A stretch of DNA of 60,000 bases from Strigamia acuminata (lineage: Eukaryota > Arthropoda > Chilopoda > Geophilomorpha > Linotaeniidae). The notes beneath the pieces are model-generated. The model saw only the letters and a program-made list of their open reading frames with translations, was not told the origin of the DNA and made no database searches. The position numbers and the translations under genes were made by a program. The DNA lies in the NCBI GenBank assembly GCA_949358305.1, contig OX442319.1, positions 8,992,001 to 9,052,000 on the forward strand, given 5' to 3'. Shown piece after piece: positions 31,082-41,747 of this stretch (within the stretch, counting starts at the first letter, position 1; each line of letters opens with the position of its first letter).

Positions 31082-32527
31082 ATGTCTGAATTAGGCGAAT
31101 GCTGTTCCGTCAAAAAGCAGACGCTCGACGATAACCTTGGGCCAAATAACATCCGATATTCATTCACGCCGGCAACACTTCAACAAATTTCTCTGGTGAA
31201 GGTTGTAACTAACGCTTGGTGCACGAATGTCATCGACCAGATGAAAGATTTTTTCATATCTGACTACTATATACAACACTACGATGACGAAGATGACATC
31301 GACTGCGAGAGCCTAGAATGGAAAAAAGTTGAAAACGCCTTGCTGGAAAGTGTGTTGAAATTACCACTACCGAAAATATTCAAAACTAGTTTAGTCGAAC
31401 TTGTTACACCAACGAGCGAACAAATAGTGAAATGGATAAACTATCGAATCCAGCAGAATTTATTCAAATGTTCCATAAGCGACTTAATTTGGACGCCGGG
31501 TGCAACGATAGACGAAAAGTCAACGGCGATCAAATTATTATCCGACAGTCGCGTTGATGTTTACGAAAAGTACGAACTTGCTTGCACTTTTTGTTTAGAG
31601 GAACATCTCGCCACTTTCACCCCGAATTTCTTTTTTGCTGAATACGTGTTTTTCCTCGACTTACATCGAAATCCGATGGTGTATTATTGGACGTGGCAAA
31701 TTATCAAGGACGAGAAATTGGAGGAAGCTTATTTCAATGAAAGCTTCAACGAGTATGTGTTTCAATATGTTGCACACCGTTCTGGATCTGATGCAGCGGT
31801 CAGATACATGTGGAACCAATTGAGCGATGAGGAGAAAGAAGTGAATTTAATTGATGCTGTTATGTGGTCGAGGGATGCTAATAGTGTTTCTTTTTTCTTA
31901 TCCCTGATGAATGAGAATCAGTGGAGAGAAGTATTCGAACAACCAGATTGTGATCGAGTGTTAGTGAAGCTTTTGTTAAGTTGGCGATGGCGGGATTATT
32001 TGTTGCCCACGATGCAAAGAGTTTGGGGGATTATACACGGAGATGTTTTAGTTTCGGTGTTGGATAAAGTGGCAAAAAGTGAGATTAGTGTTTTGATTAG
32101 GGCTGCTTTTGCGGAAATGTGGAAAAGAGCACCTACTCACTTGAAACAATATGTTTTTGAAAGTTTTAGAACTTTCAGCGGTATATTGTCTGGATTATTT
32201 CGTATGGAAGCTGGAGATTTAGTTGTTTTGATGCTTCATTCTGCGAGTGTTGTGCAGAAGAAAGAATTGATTCATTCGAAGTACGGAATGAACCAATGTG
32301 CCGAGTTGTTGATGGTAAAGCAATGGGATTTGTTTGATGTTTTTGTTAAACATAGTGTTTTGTGCGAGAAGGATGTTGGGGAGTTTATGGAGAGATTTGC
32401 GAGGGAAAAAGGAACGGATGTTTGTAATTACTTGATTGAGAATAATGAATTGGGCGAGGTGGACAAATTCATGAATCGGTGTTTGAAATCGGAAGATGAA
32501 ATATCTCGTTTCAAGCAGCAATTGTGA
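31082..32527 (+). CDS. Tandem paralogue 1, uncharacterised helical protein (~480 aa)
   Basis: 481 codons from the MSELGE start; the frame continues 45 codons upstream but that extension is interrupted in paralogues 2 and 5, so I prefer this start. Conserved blocks, in order: SFTPATLQQISLVKVVTNAW, an acidic variable loop (YYIQHYDDEDDIDCES), WTPGATIDEK, YELACTFCLEEHL, SDAAVRYMWNQLSDEEK, SWRWRDYLLPTMQRVWGI, an AAFAEMWKRAP block, and a C-terminus with CAELLMVKQWDLFDVFVKH and KSEDEISRF. The Trp/Leu/Phe spacing suggests stacked helices as in an ankyrin- or HEAT-like solenoid. No signal peptide, membrane span or catalytic motif is visible. AATAAA at 32599. I do not recognise the family. Confidence 0.85.
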   Translation: MSELGECCSVKKQTLDDNLGPNNIRYSFTPATLQQISLVKVVTNAWCTNVIDQMKDFFISDYYIQHYDDEDDIDCESLEWKKVENALLESVLKLPLPKIFKTSLVELVTPTSEQIVKWINYRIQQNLFKCSISDLIWTPGATIDEKSTAIKLLSDSRVDVYEKYELACTFCLEEHLATFTPNFFFAEYVFFLDLHRNPMVYYWTWQIIKDEKLEEAYFNESFNEYVFQYVAHRSGSDAAVRYMWNQLSDEEKEVNLIDAVMWSRDANSVSFFLSLMNENQWREVFEQPDCDRVLVKLLLSWRWRDYLLPTMQRVWGIIHGDVLVSVLDKVAKSEISVLIRAAFAEMWKRAPTHLKQYVFESFRTFSGILSGLFRMEAGDLVVLMLHSASVVQKKELIHSKYGMNQCAELLMVKQWDLFDVFVKHSVLCEKDVGEFMERFAREKGTDVCNYLIENNELGEVDKFMNRCLKSEDEISRFKQQL

Positions 32528-33482
32528 TTGATTTGATACTTTGATACTTAATCCAAATACGATTTTTAGTTTTTAGTGTGAATTATTATTGTCGTTGAAT
32601 AAAATGTAGCCACTTTTAATTTTTTAAAGCCAATCTGTCTCTCACTTCCTACGATCCTGTCATAAAGCACAAATAAACTAAAATAAATAGACAACAAACT
32701 ATCAGGTGGATCAAATAAAACTGGCCCGACAATAGTAACCTCCTTGCTTTGTCCGGGTTTATGTGAAACACACAGTAGTTTATCGATAATTGACATCTAC
32801 CAGTTCCATCAATTTCTTATACAAGTCAACCAATTTTAATAAAATATTTTAACATTTTATTTATTTAATTTATTTGTTATTGTTACCGGTATATAAAAAG
32901 CAGAATTCACCGCAGCTCACTTGTCAGTGCGGTCATGATGGATGTTATGAACAGTTATTTTTACTCTGAATAAAATGTGGTCACTTTGTTTTGTTTTTAG
33001 TGGATTCAGAAGATTGAAAAAAGGAGAAATTAAAATATGAGTGCATTTATTGTATAAAATGCATAGATGGCGCCACAAGAAAAGCACGTCATAAATTGAC
33101 ACAATGGTATTTAAAATTTGATTGCTATTGGTTGGTACAAAATCGTAGAAAACGACATTTGTGGAAGCCACGATACCCAGTCGCTTGAATTTTGCTTTTC
33201 AAATTCATCGTAACATCTAGAAATCAGCGAACAAGAGAATCGTAAGTGGTAAATATATTTGATTTATAAAACAAAGTTCTTTATGCTTTTATTTAAAAAT
33301 GTTTTTTTCTTTCTTTCCATTTCTTCATAGCCGTGTATTTTTTTGTTTTCGTACAATACTACGGCATTGATTCGTCGGCGTTTTACAATATACGTCATTG
33401 CAACGCACAAAACAATAGCGTTCTCATATACTGTATAATAGACACAGCTGTGAATTCAAAGTAATTTCAAATTCGGCTAGAA

Positions 33483-34925
33483 ATGTCTGAATTAGGCGAA
33501 TGCAGTTCCGTCAAAAAGCAGACGCTCGACAATAACCGTGGACCAAATAACATCCGATATTCATTCACGCCGGCAACACTTCAACAAATTTCTCTGGTGA
33601 AAGTTGTAACTAACGCCTGGTGTACGAACGTCATCATGGCAGATTTTTTAAAATCTGACTACTATGAAGACCACCAGTTTAAGGAAGATGACATCTACTG
33701 CGAGAGCCAAGAATGGAAAAAAGTTGAAAACGCCTTGCTGGAAAGTGTGTTGGACTTACCAATACCGAAAATATTCAAAACTAGTTTAGTCGAACTTGTA
33801 AAACCAACGAGCGAAGAAATAGTGAAATGGATAAACTATCGAATCCAGCAGAATTTATTCAATTGTTCCATAAGCGACTTAATTTGGACGCCGGGTGCAA
33901 CGATAGACGAGAAGGCAACGGCGATCAAATTGTTATCCGATAGTCGCGTGAATGCTTGCGAAAAATACGAACTTGCTTGCACTTTTTGTTTAGAGGAAGA
34001 TCTCGCCACCATCGCCCCGAATATCTTTTTGGCTCATTACTTGAATTACCTCAACTTAGATCGAGAACCGATGCTATGTTATTGGACGTGGAAAATAACC
34101 AAGAAATTGCCGAAAGTTTATTTCAATCAAAGCATCAACGAGTATGTGTTTCAAATTGTCTTATACGATTCTCGATCTGATGCAGCGGTCAGATACATGT
34201 GGAACCAACTGAGCGACGACGAGAAAGCAATGAATTTAACTAAATCTGTTTTTGAGTCGAGGGATGCTGATAGTATGTGCTTTTTCTTATCTCAGTGGGA
34301 TGAGAAGCAGTGGAGAGGAGTATTCGGACAACCAGGTTGTTATCGATTGTTACTGAAACTTTTATTCAGTTGGCGATGGCGGGATTACTTGTTGCCCACT
34401 TTGCAAAGAGTTTGGGGAATTATACACGGAGATGTTTTTGTTTCGTTGTTGGATAAAGTGGCAACAACTGATGATAGTGTTTTTCCCAGGGCTGCTTTTA
34501 CGGAAATGTGGAAAAAAGCACCTAATCACTTGAAAGAATATGTTTTTGAAAGTTTTAGAGCTTTCAGCGGTATATTGTCTGGATTATTTCGTAGGGAAGC
34601 TGTAGATTTAATTGTTTTGATGCTGGATTCCGCGAGTGTTGTGCAGAAGAAAGAATTTATTCATTCGAAGTACGGTATGAACCAATGTGCCGAGTTGTTG
34701 ATGGCAAAGCAATGGGATTTGTTTGATGTTTTTGTTAAACATAGTGTTTTGTGCGAGAAGGATGTTGAGGAGTTTATGGAGAGATTTGCGAGGGAAAAAG
34801 GAAGGGATGTTTGTGATCATTTCGTAGGGAAGAATGAATTTGGCGAGGTGGACAAATTCATAAATCGGTGTTTGAAATCGGAAGATGAAATATCTCGCTT
34901 CAAGCGCCAATTTAATATTTGTTAA
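33483..34925 (+). CDS. Tandem paralogue 2 of the ~480-aa family
   Basis: 480 codons from MSELGECSS. The same block order as paralogue 1, but the variable loop after VVTNAWCTNVI reads MADFLKSDYYEDHQ rather than DQMKDFFISDYYIQH. The middle has EPMLCYWTWKITKKLPKVYF and QWDEKQWRGVF, and the C-terminus GRDVCDHFVGKNE. It therefore resembles paralogue 5 at the N-terminus but paralogue 3 elsewhere. The 5'-UTR intron is retained. AATAAA at 35097. The upstream block 32930-33200 (GGATGTTATGAACAG, AGATGGCGCCACAAGAAAAG) is repeated before paralogues 3, 4 and 5. Confidence 0.85.
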   Translation: MSELGECSSVKKQTLDNNRGPNNIRYSFTPATLQQISLVKVVTNAWCTNVIMADFLKSDYYEDHQFKEDDIYCESQEWKKVENALLESVLDLPIPKIFKTSLVELVKPTSEEIVKWINYRIQQNLFNCSISDLIWTPGATIDEKATAIKLLSDSRVNACEKYELACTFCLEEDLATIAPNIFLAHYLNYLNLDREPMLCYWTWKITKKLPKVYFNQSINEYVFQIVLYDSRSDAAVRYMWNQLSDDEKAMNLTKSVFESRDADSMCFFLSQWDEKQWRGVFGQPGCYRLLLKLLFSWRWRDYLLPTLQRVWGIIHGDVFVSLLDKVATTDDSVFPRAAFTEMWKKAPNHLKEYVFESFRAFSGILSGLFRREAVDLIVLMLDSASVVQKKEFIHSKYGMNQCAELLMAKQWDLFDVFVKHSVLCEKDVEEFMERFAREKGRDVCDHFVGKNEFGEVDKFINRCLKSEDEISRFKRQFNIC

Positions 34926-35776
34926 TGTAAAGTGTTTCAAGCATGAAAAAAAGGAAGCAAAAGAGTTATAAAAACAAGAATTTCTGTTCAGCTGGCCCCT
35001 TGGATTTCTTGCACTGCTTTGTCTCCATTGAAATACATTCTTCACAGATGAAAACTTTTACTTTTGCGAAATATGTCTTTGCAAGTTACAATATTAATAA
35101 AATTCACATACCATAAATCTGCGGAATTGTCTATATTTTCTTGCTTAATTTCCAATTTTATAACACAAAACAAACTCAACCAATTTTAATAAAATATTTT
35201 AACATTTTATTTATTTAATTTATTTGTTATTGTTATATAAAAAGCAGAATTCACCGCAGCTCAGCGCGGTCACGATGGATGTTATGGACAGTTATTTTTA
35301 CTCTGAATAAAATATGGTCACTTTGTTTTCACTTTTGAGTGGATTCAGAAGATTGAAAAAAGAAGAAATTAAAATACGAGTGCATAGATGGCGCCACAAG
35401 AAAAGCACGTCATAAATTGACACAATGGTATTTAAAGTTTGATTGGTTGGTACAAAACGACATTTGTGAAAGCCACGATACCCAGTCGCTTGAATTTTGC
35501 TTTTCAAATTCATCGTAACATCTAGAAATCAGTAAACAAGTGGTAAATATATTTGATTTATAAAACAAAGTTTTTTATGCTTTATTTAAAAATGTTTTTT
35601 TCTTTCTTTCGATTTCTTCATAGCCGTGTATTTTTTTGTTTCCGCACCATACTACCGCATTGATTCATCGGCGTTTTAAAATATACGTTATTACAACGTA
35701 CAAAACAATAACATTCTCATACATAATACGCTTAGATACAACTATGAATTCACAGCAATTTCAAATTCGACTAGAA

Positions 35777-37225
35777 ATGTCTGAATTAGCCGAATGCATT
35801 TCCATCAAAAAGCTGAAGTTGACGCTCGACGATAACCTTGGACCAAATAACATCCGATATTCATTCACGCCGGCAACACTTCAACAAATTTCTCTGGTGA
35901 AGGTTGTAACTAACGCCTGGTGCACGAATGTCATCGACCAGATGGAAGATTTTTACATGTCTGACTACTATATACAACACTACGATGACGAAGATGACAT
36001 CGACTGCGAGAGTCAAGAATGGAATAAAGTTGAAAACGCCTTGCTGGAAAGTGTGTTGAACTTACCAATACCGAAAATATTAAAAACTAGTTTAGTCGAG
36101 CTTGTTGAACCAACGAGCGAAGAAATAGTGAAATGGATAAACTATCGAACCGTGCAGAAATTATTCAAATGTTCCATAAGCGACTTAATTTGGACGCCAG
36201 GTGCAACGATAGACGAGAAGGCAACGGCGATCAAATTGTTATCCGATAGTCGCGTGAATGTTTACGAAAAGTACGAACTTGCTTGCACTTTTTGTTTAGA
36301 GGAACATCTCGCCACCATCACCCCGAAATTCTTTGATTGTGATTACTTGCATTTCCTCAACTTAAGTCGAGAACCGATGATATATTATTGGTCGTGGAAA
36401 ATTAGCAAGAAATTGCCGAAAGTTTATCGCAATCAAAGCTTCAACGAGAAGGTGTTTCAATCTGTCTTATATAATGGATCTGATGCAGCGGTCAGATACA
36501 TGTGGAACCAACTGAGCGACGACGAGAAAGAAATGAATTTAATTAATGCTGTTTTTGGGTCGAGGCATGCTGATAGTGTGTGTTTTTTCTTATCTCAGTG
36601 GGATGAGACGCAGTGGAGAGGAGTATTCGGACAACTACGTTGTTATCGAGTGTTACTGCAACTTTTATTCAGTTGGCGATGGCGGGATTACTTGTTGCCC
36701 ACTTTGCAAAGAGTTTGGGGGATTATACACGGAGATGTTTTAGTTTTGGTGTTGGATAAAGTGGCAACAACTGGTGTTAGTGTTTTTCCCAGGGCTGCTT
36801 TTACGGAAATGTGGAAAAGAGCACCTAATCACTTAAAACAATATGTTTTTGAAAGTTTTGGCGCTTTCAGTGGTATATTGTCTGGATTATTTCGTAGGGA
36901 AGCTGTAGATTTAGTTGTTTTGATGCTGGATTCCGCGAGTGTTGTGCAGAAGAAAGAATTTATTCATTCGAAGTACGGTATGAACCTATGTGCCGAGTTG
37001 TTGCTGGCAAAGCAATGGGATTTTTTTGATGTTTTTGTTGAACGTAGTGTTTTGGGCGAAAAGGATGTTGGGGAGTTTATGGAGAGGTTTGCGAGGGAAA
37101 AGGGAAGGGATGTTTGTGATCATTTCGTAGGGAAGAATGAAAAGGGCGAGGTGGACAAATTCATGAATCGGTGTTTGAAATCGGAGGACGAAATATCTCG
37201 CTTCAAGCGCCAATTTAATATTTGA
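35777..37225 (+). CDS. Tandem paralogue 3 of the ~480-aa family
   Basis: 482 codons from MSELAECIS. Two in-frame upstream Mets exist, at 35636 and before NSQQFQ, but conservation favours the MSELAE start. The N-terminal loop (DQMEDFYMSDYYIQHYDDED) is of the paralogue 1 type; the middle (EPMIYYWSWKISKKLPKVY, QWDETQWRGVF) and end (GRDVCDHFVGKNE) are of the paralogue 2 type. AATAAA at 37319. Confidence 0.85.
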   Translation: MSELAECISIKKLKLTLDDNLGPNNIRYSFTPATLQQISLVKVVTNAWCTNVIDQMEDFYMSDYYIQHYDDEDDIDCESQEWNKVENALLESVLNLPIPKILKTSLVELVEPTSEEIVKWINYRTVQKLFKCSISDLIWTPGATIDEKATAIKLLSDSRVNVYEKYELACTFCLEEHLATITPKFFDCDYLHFLNLSREPMIYYWSWKISKKLPKVYRNQSFNEKVFQSVLYNGSDAAVRYMWNQLSDDEKEMNLINAVFGSRHADSVCFFLSQWDETQWRGVFGQLRCYRVLLQLLFSWRWRDYLLPTLQRVWGIIHGDVLVLVLDKVATTGVSVFPRAAFTEMWKRAPNHLKQYVFESFGAFSGILSGLFRREAVDLVVLMLDSASVVQKKEFIHSKYGMNLCAELLLAKQWDFFDVFVERSVLGEKDVGEFMERFAREKGRDVCDHFVGKNEKGEVDKFMNRCLKSEDEISRFKRQFNI

Positions 37226-37877
37226 TAATGCAAATTGCTTTGTCTCCATTGAGTTTTCATTCTTCACAGATGAAAACTTCTACATTTTTCGATGTATACC
37301 TTCGCAAATTACAGTATTAATAAAAATCACATACCATAAATCTGCGAAATTGTCTATATTTTCTTGCTTAATTTCCAATTTTATAACACAAAACAAATTC
37401 AACCAATTTAAATTAAATATTTCAACATTTTATTTATTTGTTACCGTTATATCAAATGGAGAATTTACTGCAGCATGTCATGATGGATGTTAAGAAAATT
37501 ATTTTTACTCCGAATAAAATGTGGTCACTTTGTTTTGTTTTGAGTGGATCCAGAAGATTGAAAAAAGGAGAAATAAAAATAAAAATACGAGTGCTTTTAT
37601 TGTATAAAATACATAGATGGCGCCACAAGAAAAGTGCGTCATAAATTGACACAATGGTATTTAAAGTTTGATTGCTATTGGTTGGTACAAAACGACATTT
37701 GTGGAAGCCACGATACGCTTGAATTTTGATTTTCAAATCCATCGTAACATCTAGAAATCAGTAAACAAGCGTAAACAAGTGGTAATTATATTTGATTTAT
37801 TAGTTTTTTGTATAGGTTTATTTATTTAAACTTTAATTTGGCTCTAATTCCAGACTAGTTCTAAATTTTTCGGCGAA

Positions 37878-38414
37878 ATGAGCGAAGGAGGTGGATGCAG
37901 TCCAGTAAAAAAGCTGAAAACGACGCCGGAAACAAGTTTTATTCGATATACATTCACGCCAGAAACACTACAAGATATTTCGATGATCAAGGTTGTAACC
38001 AACTTGTGGGACACGGTTGATGACGATCAGATGAAAGATTGTTGTGTAACTACTTACGACAGTTTAATACCGTGGACTTTTGTTAACATTCAGTCCGACA
38101 GCGCAGAATGGAAAAAAGTTGAAGACACCATTTTGGATAATGTGTCTAACTTGGATCTACCAAAATCACTCACAGCTAGATTATTACAATTTGTTAAACC
38201 AACTAGTAGAGAAATAGTGAACTGGATAAACTTTCTGCATCAAAAGCATTCGATTATTTGTTATGTGCCATCTAAAAAAAACAAAGAAAACGTTCCTAAA
38301 AGTCTTGAAATAAATTCATCCCGACATTGGAATGTTTTCATGATGGATGTTATGAAAAGTTTGTCATTATTGAACAGTTATTTTTTACTCTCTTCATTGT
38401 TTTGTTTTGTGTGA
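37878..38414 (+). pseudogene. Tandem paralogue 4, diverged and truncated
   Basis: From MSEGGGCSPVKKLK the frame follows the family's N-terminus at moderate identity (FTPETLQDISMIKVVTNLW, WKKVEDTILDNV, FVKPTSREIVNWINF) for about 130 residues. After PSKKNKENVPK it runs into sequence shared with intergenic DNA (ATGATGGATGTTATGAAAAG) and stops at 38414. The WTPGATIDEK and all later blocks are absent. The leader has its own UTR intron (GGTAATTATA to TCTAATTCCAG). It is the most divergent copy, probably an older paralogue cut by unequal exchange. A short N-terminal protein could still be made. Confidence 0.65.
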
Positions 38415-38475
38415 TTCAGAAGATTGTAAATTTGGAAATGGTTATTACCCTTAATAAAATTTTTATACATTAAAA

Positions 38476-38780
38476 AAATGATTTTTTAATCAAAAAATCA
38501 ATTTTTTAACCACAAAATTAATTTTTTAACCAAAAAAATCAATTTTTTAACCAACAAATCAATTTTTTAACCAACAAAATCAATTTTTTAACAAAAAAAA
38601 TCAATTTTTTAACAAAAAAATCAATTTTTTAACCAACAAAATCAATTTTTTAACAAAAAAAATCAATTTTTTAACAAAAAAATCAATTTTTTAACAAAAA
38701 AATCAATTTTTTAACAAAAAAATCAATTTTTTAACCAACAAATCAATTTTTTAACAAAAAAATCAATTTTTTAACCAAAA
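38476..38780. repeat. AATCAATTTTTTAACAAAAA minisatellite
   Basis: About fifteen units of 19-21 bases directly after the truncated paralogue. The same array type appears at 41339-41600. Confidence 0.9.
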
Positions 38781-38930
38781 AGAAATAAAAATGGACTGTC
38801 ATGGTAGTCATGGTGGTCAAATGGTAGAGAATCCATAGTTTTCGTTTCATTGGCACTAAACGATAAAAAACACAAATGTTTGGTTGTTTTTTCATAAACA
38901 TCAAACTTTATTGGCATTTTACTCTTGTTT
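38781..38930. repeat. Duplicate of the NRBF2 3' flank
   Basis: GAAATAAAAATGGACTGTCA, ATGGTAGAGAATCCATA, GGCACTAAACGATAAAAA and CATCAAACTTTATTGGCATT recur at 41600-41740, where they lie immediately downstream of the NRBF2 gene and include its poly(A) signal. So the truncated-paralogue tail, minisatellite and NRBF2 flank were duplicated as a block. Confidence 0.75.
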
Positions 38931-39588
38931 CACTTTGACCATGCCTCAGGCGTACTGCTGTCACCCCTCTTGGTGACCCACTTTAGAAGGAGTGCCTTCT
39001 GCACACTCCTCCTCAGTTTACATCTCCACTTCCAGAGCGCTTGCAATGCAGCCTCTGATAGCCCCTTAATAATACTTAATATTAGTTCCTCATTTTCCCA
39101 CCGTCACAAAATGTGGCCACTTTATTTTGTTTTGAGTGAATTCAAAAGATTGAAAAAAGGAGAAAAAAAAATATGGTTGCTTTTATTGTATAAAATGCAT
39201 AGATGGCGCCACAAGAAAAGCGCGTCAGAAATTGACACAACTGTATTTAAAGTTTGATTGGTACAAAACGACATTTGTGAAAGCCACGATACCCAGTCGC
39301 TTGAATTTTGCTTTTAAAATTCATCGTAACATCTAGAAATCAGTAAACAAGTGGTAAATATATTTGATTTATAAAACAAAGTTTTTTATGCTTTTATTTA
39401 AAAATGTTTTTTTCTTTCTTTTGATTTCTTCATAGCCGTGTATTTTTTTGTTTTCGTACCATACTACGGGATTGATTCGTCGGCGTTTTAAAATATATGT
39501 TATTGCAACGTACAAAACAATCACATTCTCGTATGTAATAAGCTTAAATACAACTGCGAATTCATAGCAATTTCAAATTCGACTAGAA

Positions 39589-41034
39589 ATGTCTGAATTA
39601 GGCGAATGCAGTTCCGTTAAAAAGCAGACGCTCGACGATAACCTTGGACTAAATAACATCCGATATTCATTCACGCCGGCATCACTTCAACAAATTTCTC
39701 TGGTGAAAGTTGTAACTAACGCCTGGTGTACGAACGTCATCATGGCAGATTTTTTCAAATCTGACTACTATAAAGACCACAACCATAGCGAAGGTTACAT
39801 CGACTGCGAGAGCCAAGAATGGAAAAAAGTTGAAAACGCCTGGCTGGAAAGTGTGTTGAACTTACAAATACCGAAAATATTAAAAACTAGTTTACTCGAA
39901 CTTGTTAAACCGACGAGCGAACAAATAGTGAAATGGATAAACTATCGAATCCAGCAGAATTTATTCAAATGTTCCATAAGCGACTTAATTTGGACGCCGG
40001 GTGCAACGATAGACGAGAAGGCAACGGCGATCAAATTGTTGTCCGATAGTCGAGTGGATTTTTACGAAAAGTACGAACTTGCTTGCACGTTTTGTTTAGA
40101 GGAACATCTCGCCACCATCACCCCGAAATTCTTTGCTAATTACTCGTATTTCCTCGGCTGTCGTCTAAATCCGATGGTATATTATTGGACGTGGCAATTT
40201 ACCAAAAACGAGAGATGGAAGAGAATTTATTCCACGGAAAACTTCGACGAGTTGTATGTGTTTCGATATGTTGTTTACAGTTCTGGATCTGATGCAGCGG
40301 TCAGATACCTGTGGAACCAACTGAGGGACTGGGAGAAAGAAATGTATTTAATTGATGCTATGATGGAATTGACGGATGCGGATAGTGTGTCTTTTTTGTT
40401 ATCTCGGATGAATGAGAATCAGTGGAGAAAAGTATTCGAACAACGAGATTGTTATCGAGTGTTGCTGAAACTTTTATTCAGTTGGCGATGGCGGGATTAC
40501 TTGTTGCCAACGATGCAAAGAGTTTGGGGGATTATACACGGAGAAGTTTTAGTTTTGGTGTTGAATAAAGTGGCAACAACTGATGTTAGTGTTTTTCCCA
40601 GGGCTGCTTTTACGGAATTGTGGAAAAGTGCACCTAATCACTTGAAAGAATATCTTTTTGAAGGTTTTAGAGATTTCAGTCGTATATTGTCTGCATTATT
40701 TCGTAGGGAAGCTGTAGATTTAGTTGTTTTGATGCTGGATTCCGCGAGTGTTGTGCAGAAGAAAGAATTGATTCATTCGAATTACGGAATGAACCAATGT
40801 GCCGAGTTGTTGATGGCGAAGCAATGGGATTTGTTTGATGTTTTTGTTAAACTAACTCTTTTGTGCGAGAAGGATGTTGGGGAGTTTATGGAGAGATTTG
40901 CGAGGGAAAAAGGAACGGGTGTTTGTAATTACTTGATTGAGAATAATGAATGCGGCGAGGTGGACAAATTCATGAATCGGTGTTTGAAATCGGAAGATGA
41001 AATATCTCGCTTTAAGCGCCAATTTAATATTTGA
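39589..41034 (+). CDS. Tandem paralogue 5 of the ~480-aa family
   Basis: 481 codons from MSELGECSS. The loop MADFFKSDYYKDHNH is of the paralogue 2 type; the middle (NPMVYYWTWQFTKNE, MNENQWRKVFEQ) and C-terminus (GTGVCNYLIENNECGEVDKF) match paralogue 1. The leader and UTR intron are conserved. It carries more private substitutions than the others in the central third (for example RDWEKEMYLIDAMMELTD). Confidence 0.85.
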   Translation: MSELGECSSVKKQTLDDNLGLNNIRYSFTPASLQQISLVKVVTNAWCTNVIMADFFKSDYYKDHNHSEGYIDCESQEWKKVENAWLESVLNLQIPKILKTSLLELVKPTSEQIVKWINYRIQQNLFKCSISDLIWTPGATIDEKATAIKLLSDSRVDFYEKYELACTFCLEEHLATITPKFFANYSYFLGCRLNPMVYYWTWQFTKNERWKRIYSTENFDELYVFRYVVYSSGSDAAVRYLWNQLRDWEKEMYLIDAMMELTDADSVSFLLSRMNENQWRKVFEQRDCYRVLLKLLFSWRWRDYLLPTMQRVWGIIHGEVLVLVLNKVATTDVSVFPRAAFTELWKSAPNHLKEYLFEGFRDFSRILSALFRREAVDLVVLMLDSASVVQKKELIHSNYGMNQCAELLMAKQWDLFDVFVKLTLLCEKDVGEFMERFAREKGTGVCNYLIENNECGEVDKFMNRCLKSEDEISRFKRQFNI

Positions 41035-41088
41035 TAATGTAGATTGTTTCAAGCATAAAAACAAGAAGTATTGCTGACATATGAAGTA

Positions 41089-41170
41089 TTGCTGACACTT
41101 TTATTCAGTGGACGATGGCGGAACGTTTTCTTGCCCACTATGAAAAGAGTTTTGGGGATTATAAACAAAG
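41089..41170 (+). pseudogene. Remnant of a further paralogue
   Basis: About 80 bases matching the FSWRWRDYLLPTMQRVWGII coding block (CTTTTATTCAGTGGACGATGG, TTTTGGGGATTATA) with several changes, followed by sequence shared with the tail of paralogue 4 (38315-38450). Confidence 0.65.
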
Positions 41171-41338
41171 ATTATAAACAAAAAATTTATCCCGACATTG
41201 CTGGAATGTCTTCAGTTATTTTTTACTCTCTTGTCTCTTCATTGTTTTGTTTTGTGTGATTCGGTAGATTGTAAATTAGGAGAAATAAAAATGGACTGTC
41301 ATGGTGGTCAAATGGTAGAGAATCCATTAAAAAACATA

Positions 41339-41600
41339 AATCAATTTTTTAACCAAAAAATCAATTTTTTAACCAAAAAATCAATTTTTTAACCAAAAAA
41401 TCAATTTTTTAACCAAAAAATCAATTTTTTAACCAAAACATCAATTTTTTAACCAAAAAATCAATTTTTTAACCAAAAAATCAATTTTTTAACCAAAAAA
41501 TCAATTTTTTAACAAAAAAAATCAATTTTTTAACAAAAAAATCAATTTTTTAACTAAAAAACCAATTTTTTAACCAAAAAATCAATTTTTTAACCAAAAA
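41339..41600. repeat. AATCAATTTTTTAACCAAAA minisatellite
   Basis: About thirteen 20-base units, the second copy of the array seen after paralogue 4. Confidence 0.9.
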
Positions 41601-41747
41601 GAAATAAAAACGGACTGTCATGGTGGTCATGGTGTTCAAATGGTAGAGAATCCATATTTTCCGTTTCATTGGCACTAAACGATAAAAAGCACAAATGTTT
41701 GGTTATTTTTTCATAAACATCAAACTTTATTGGCATTTTAATTAAAA

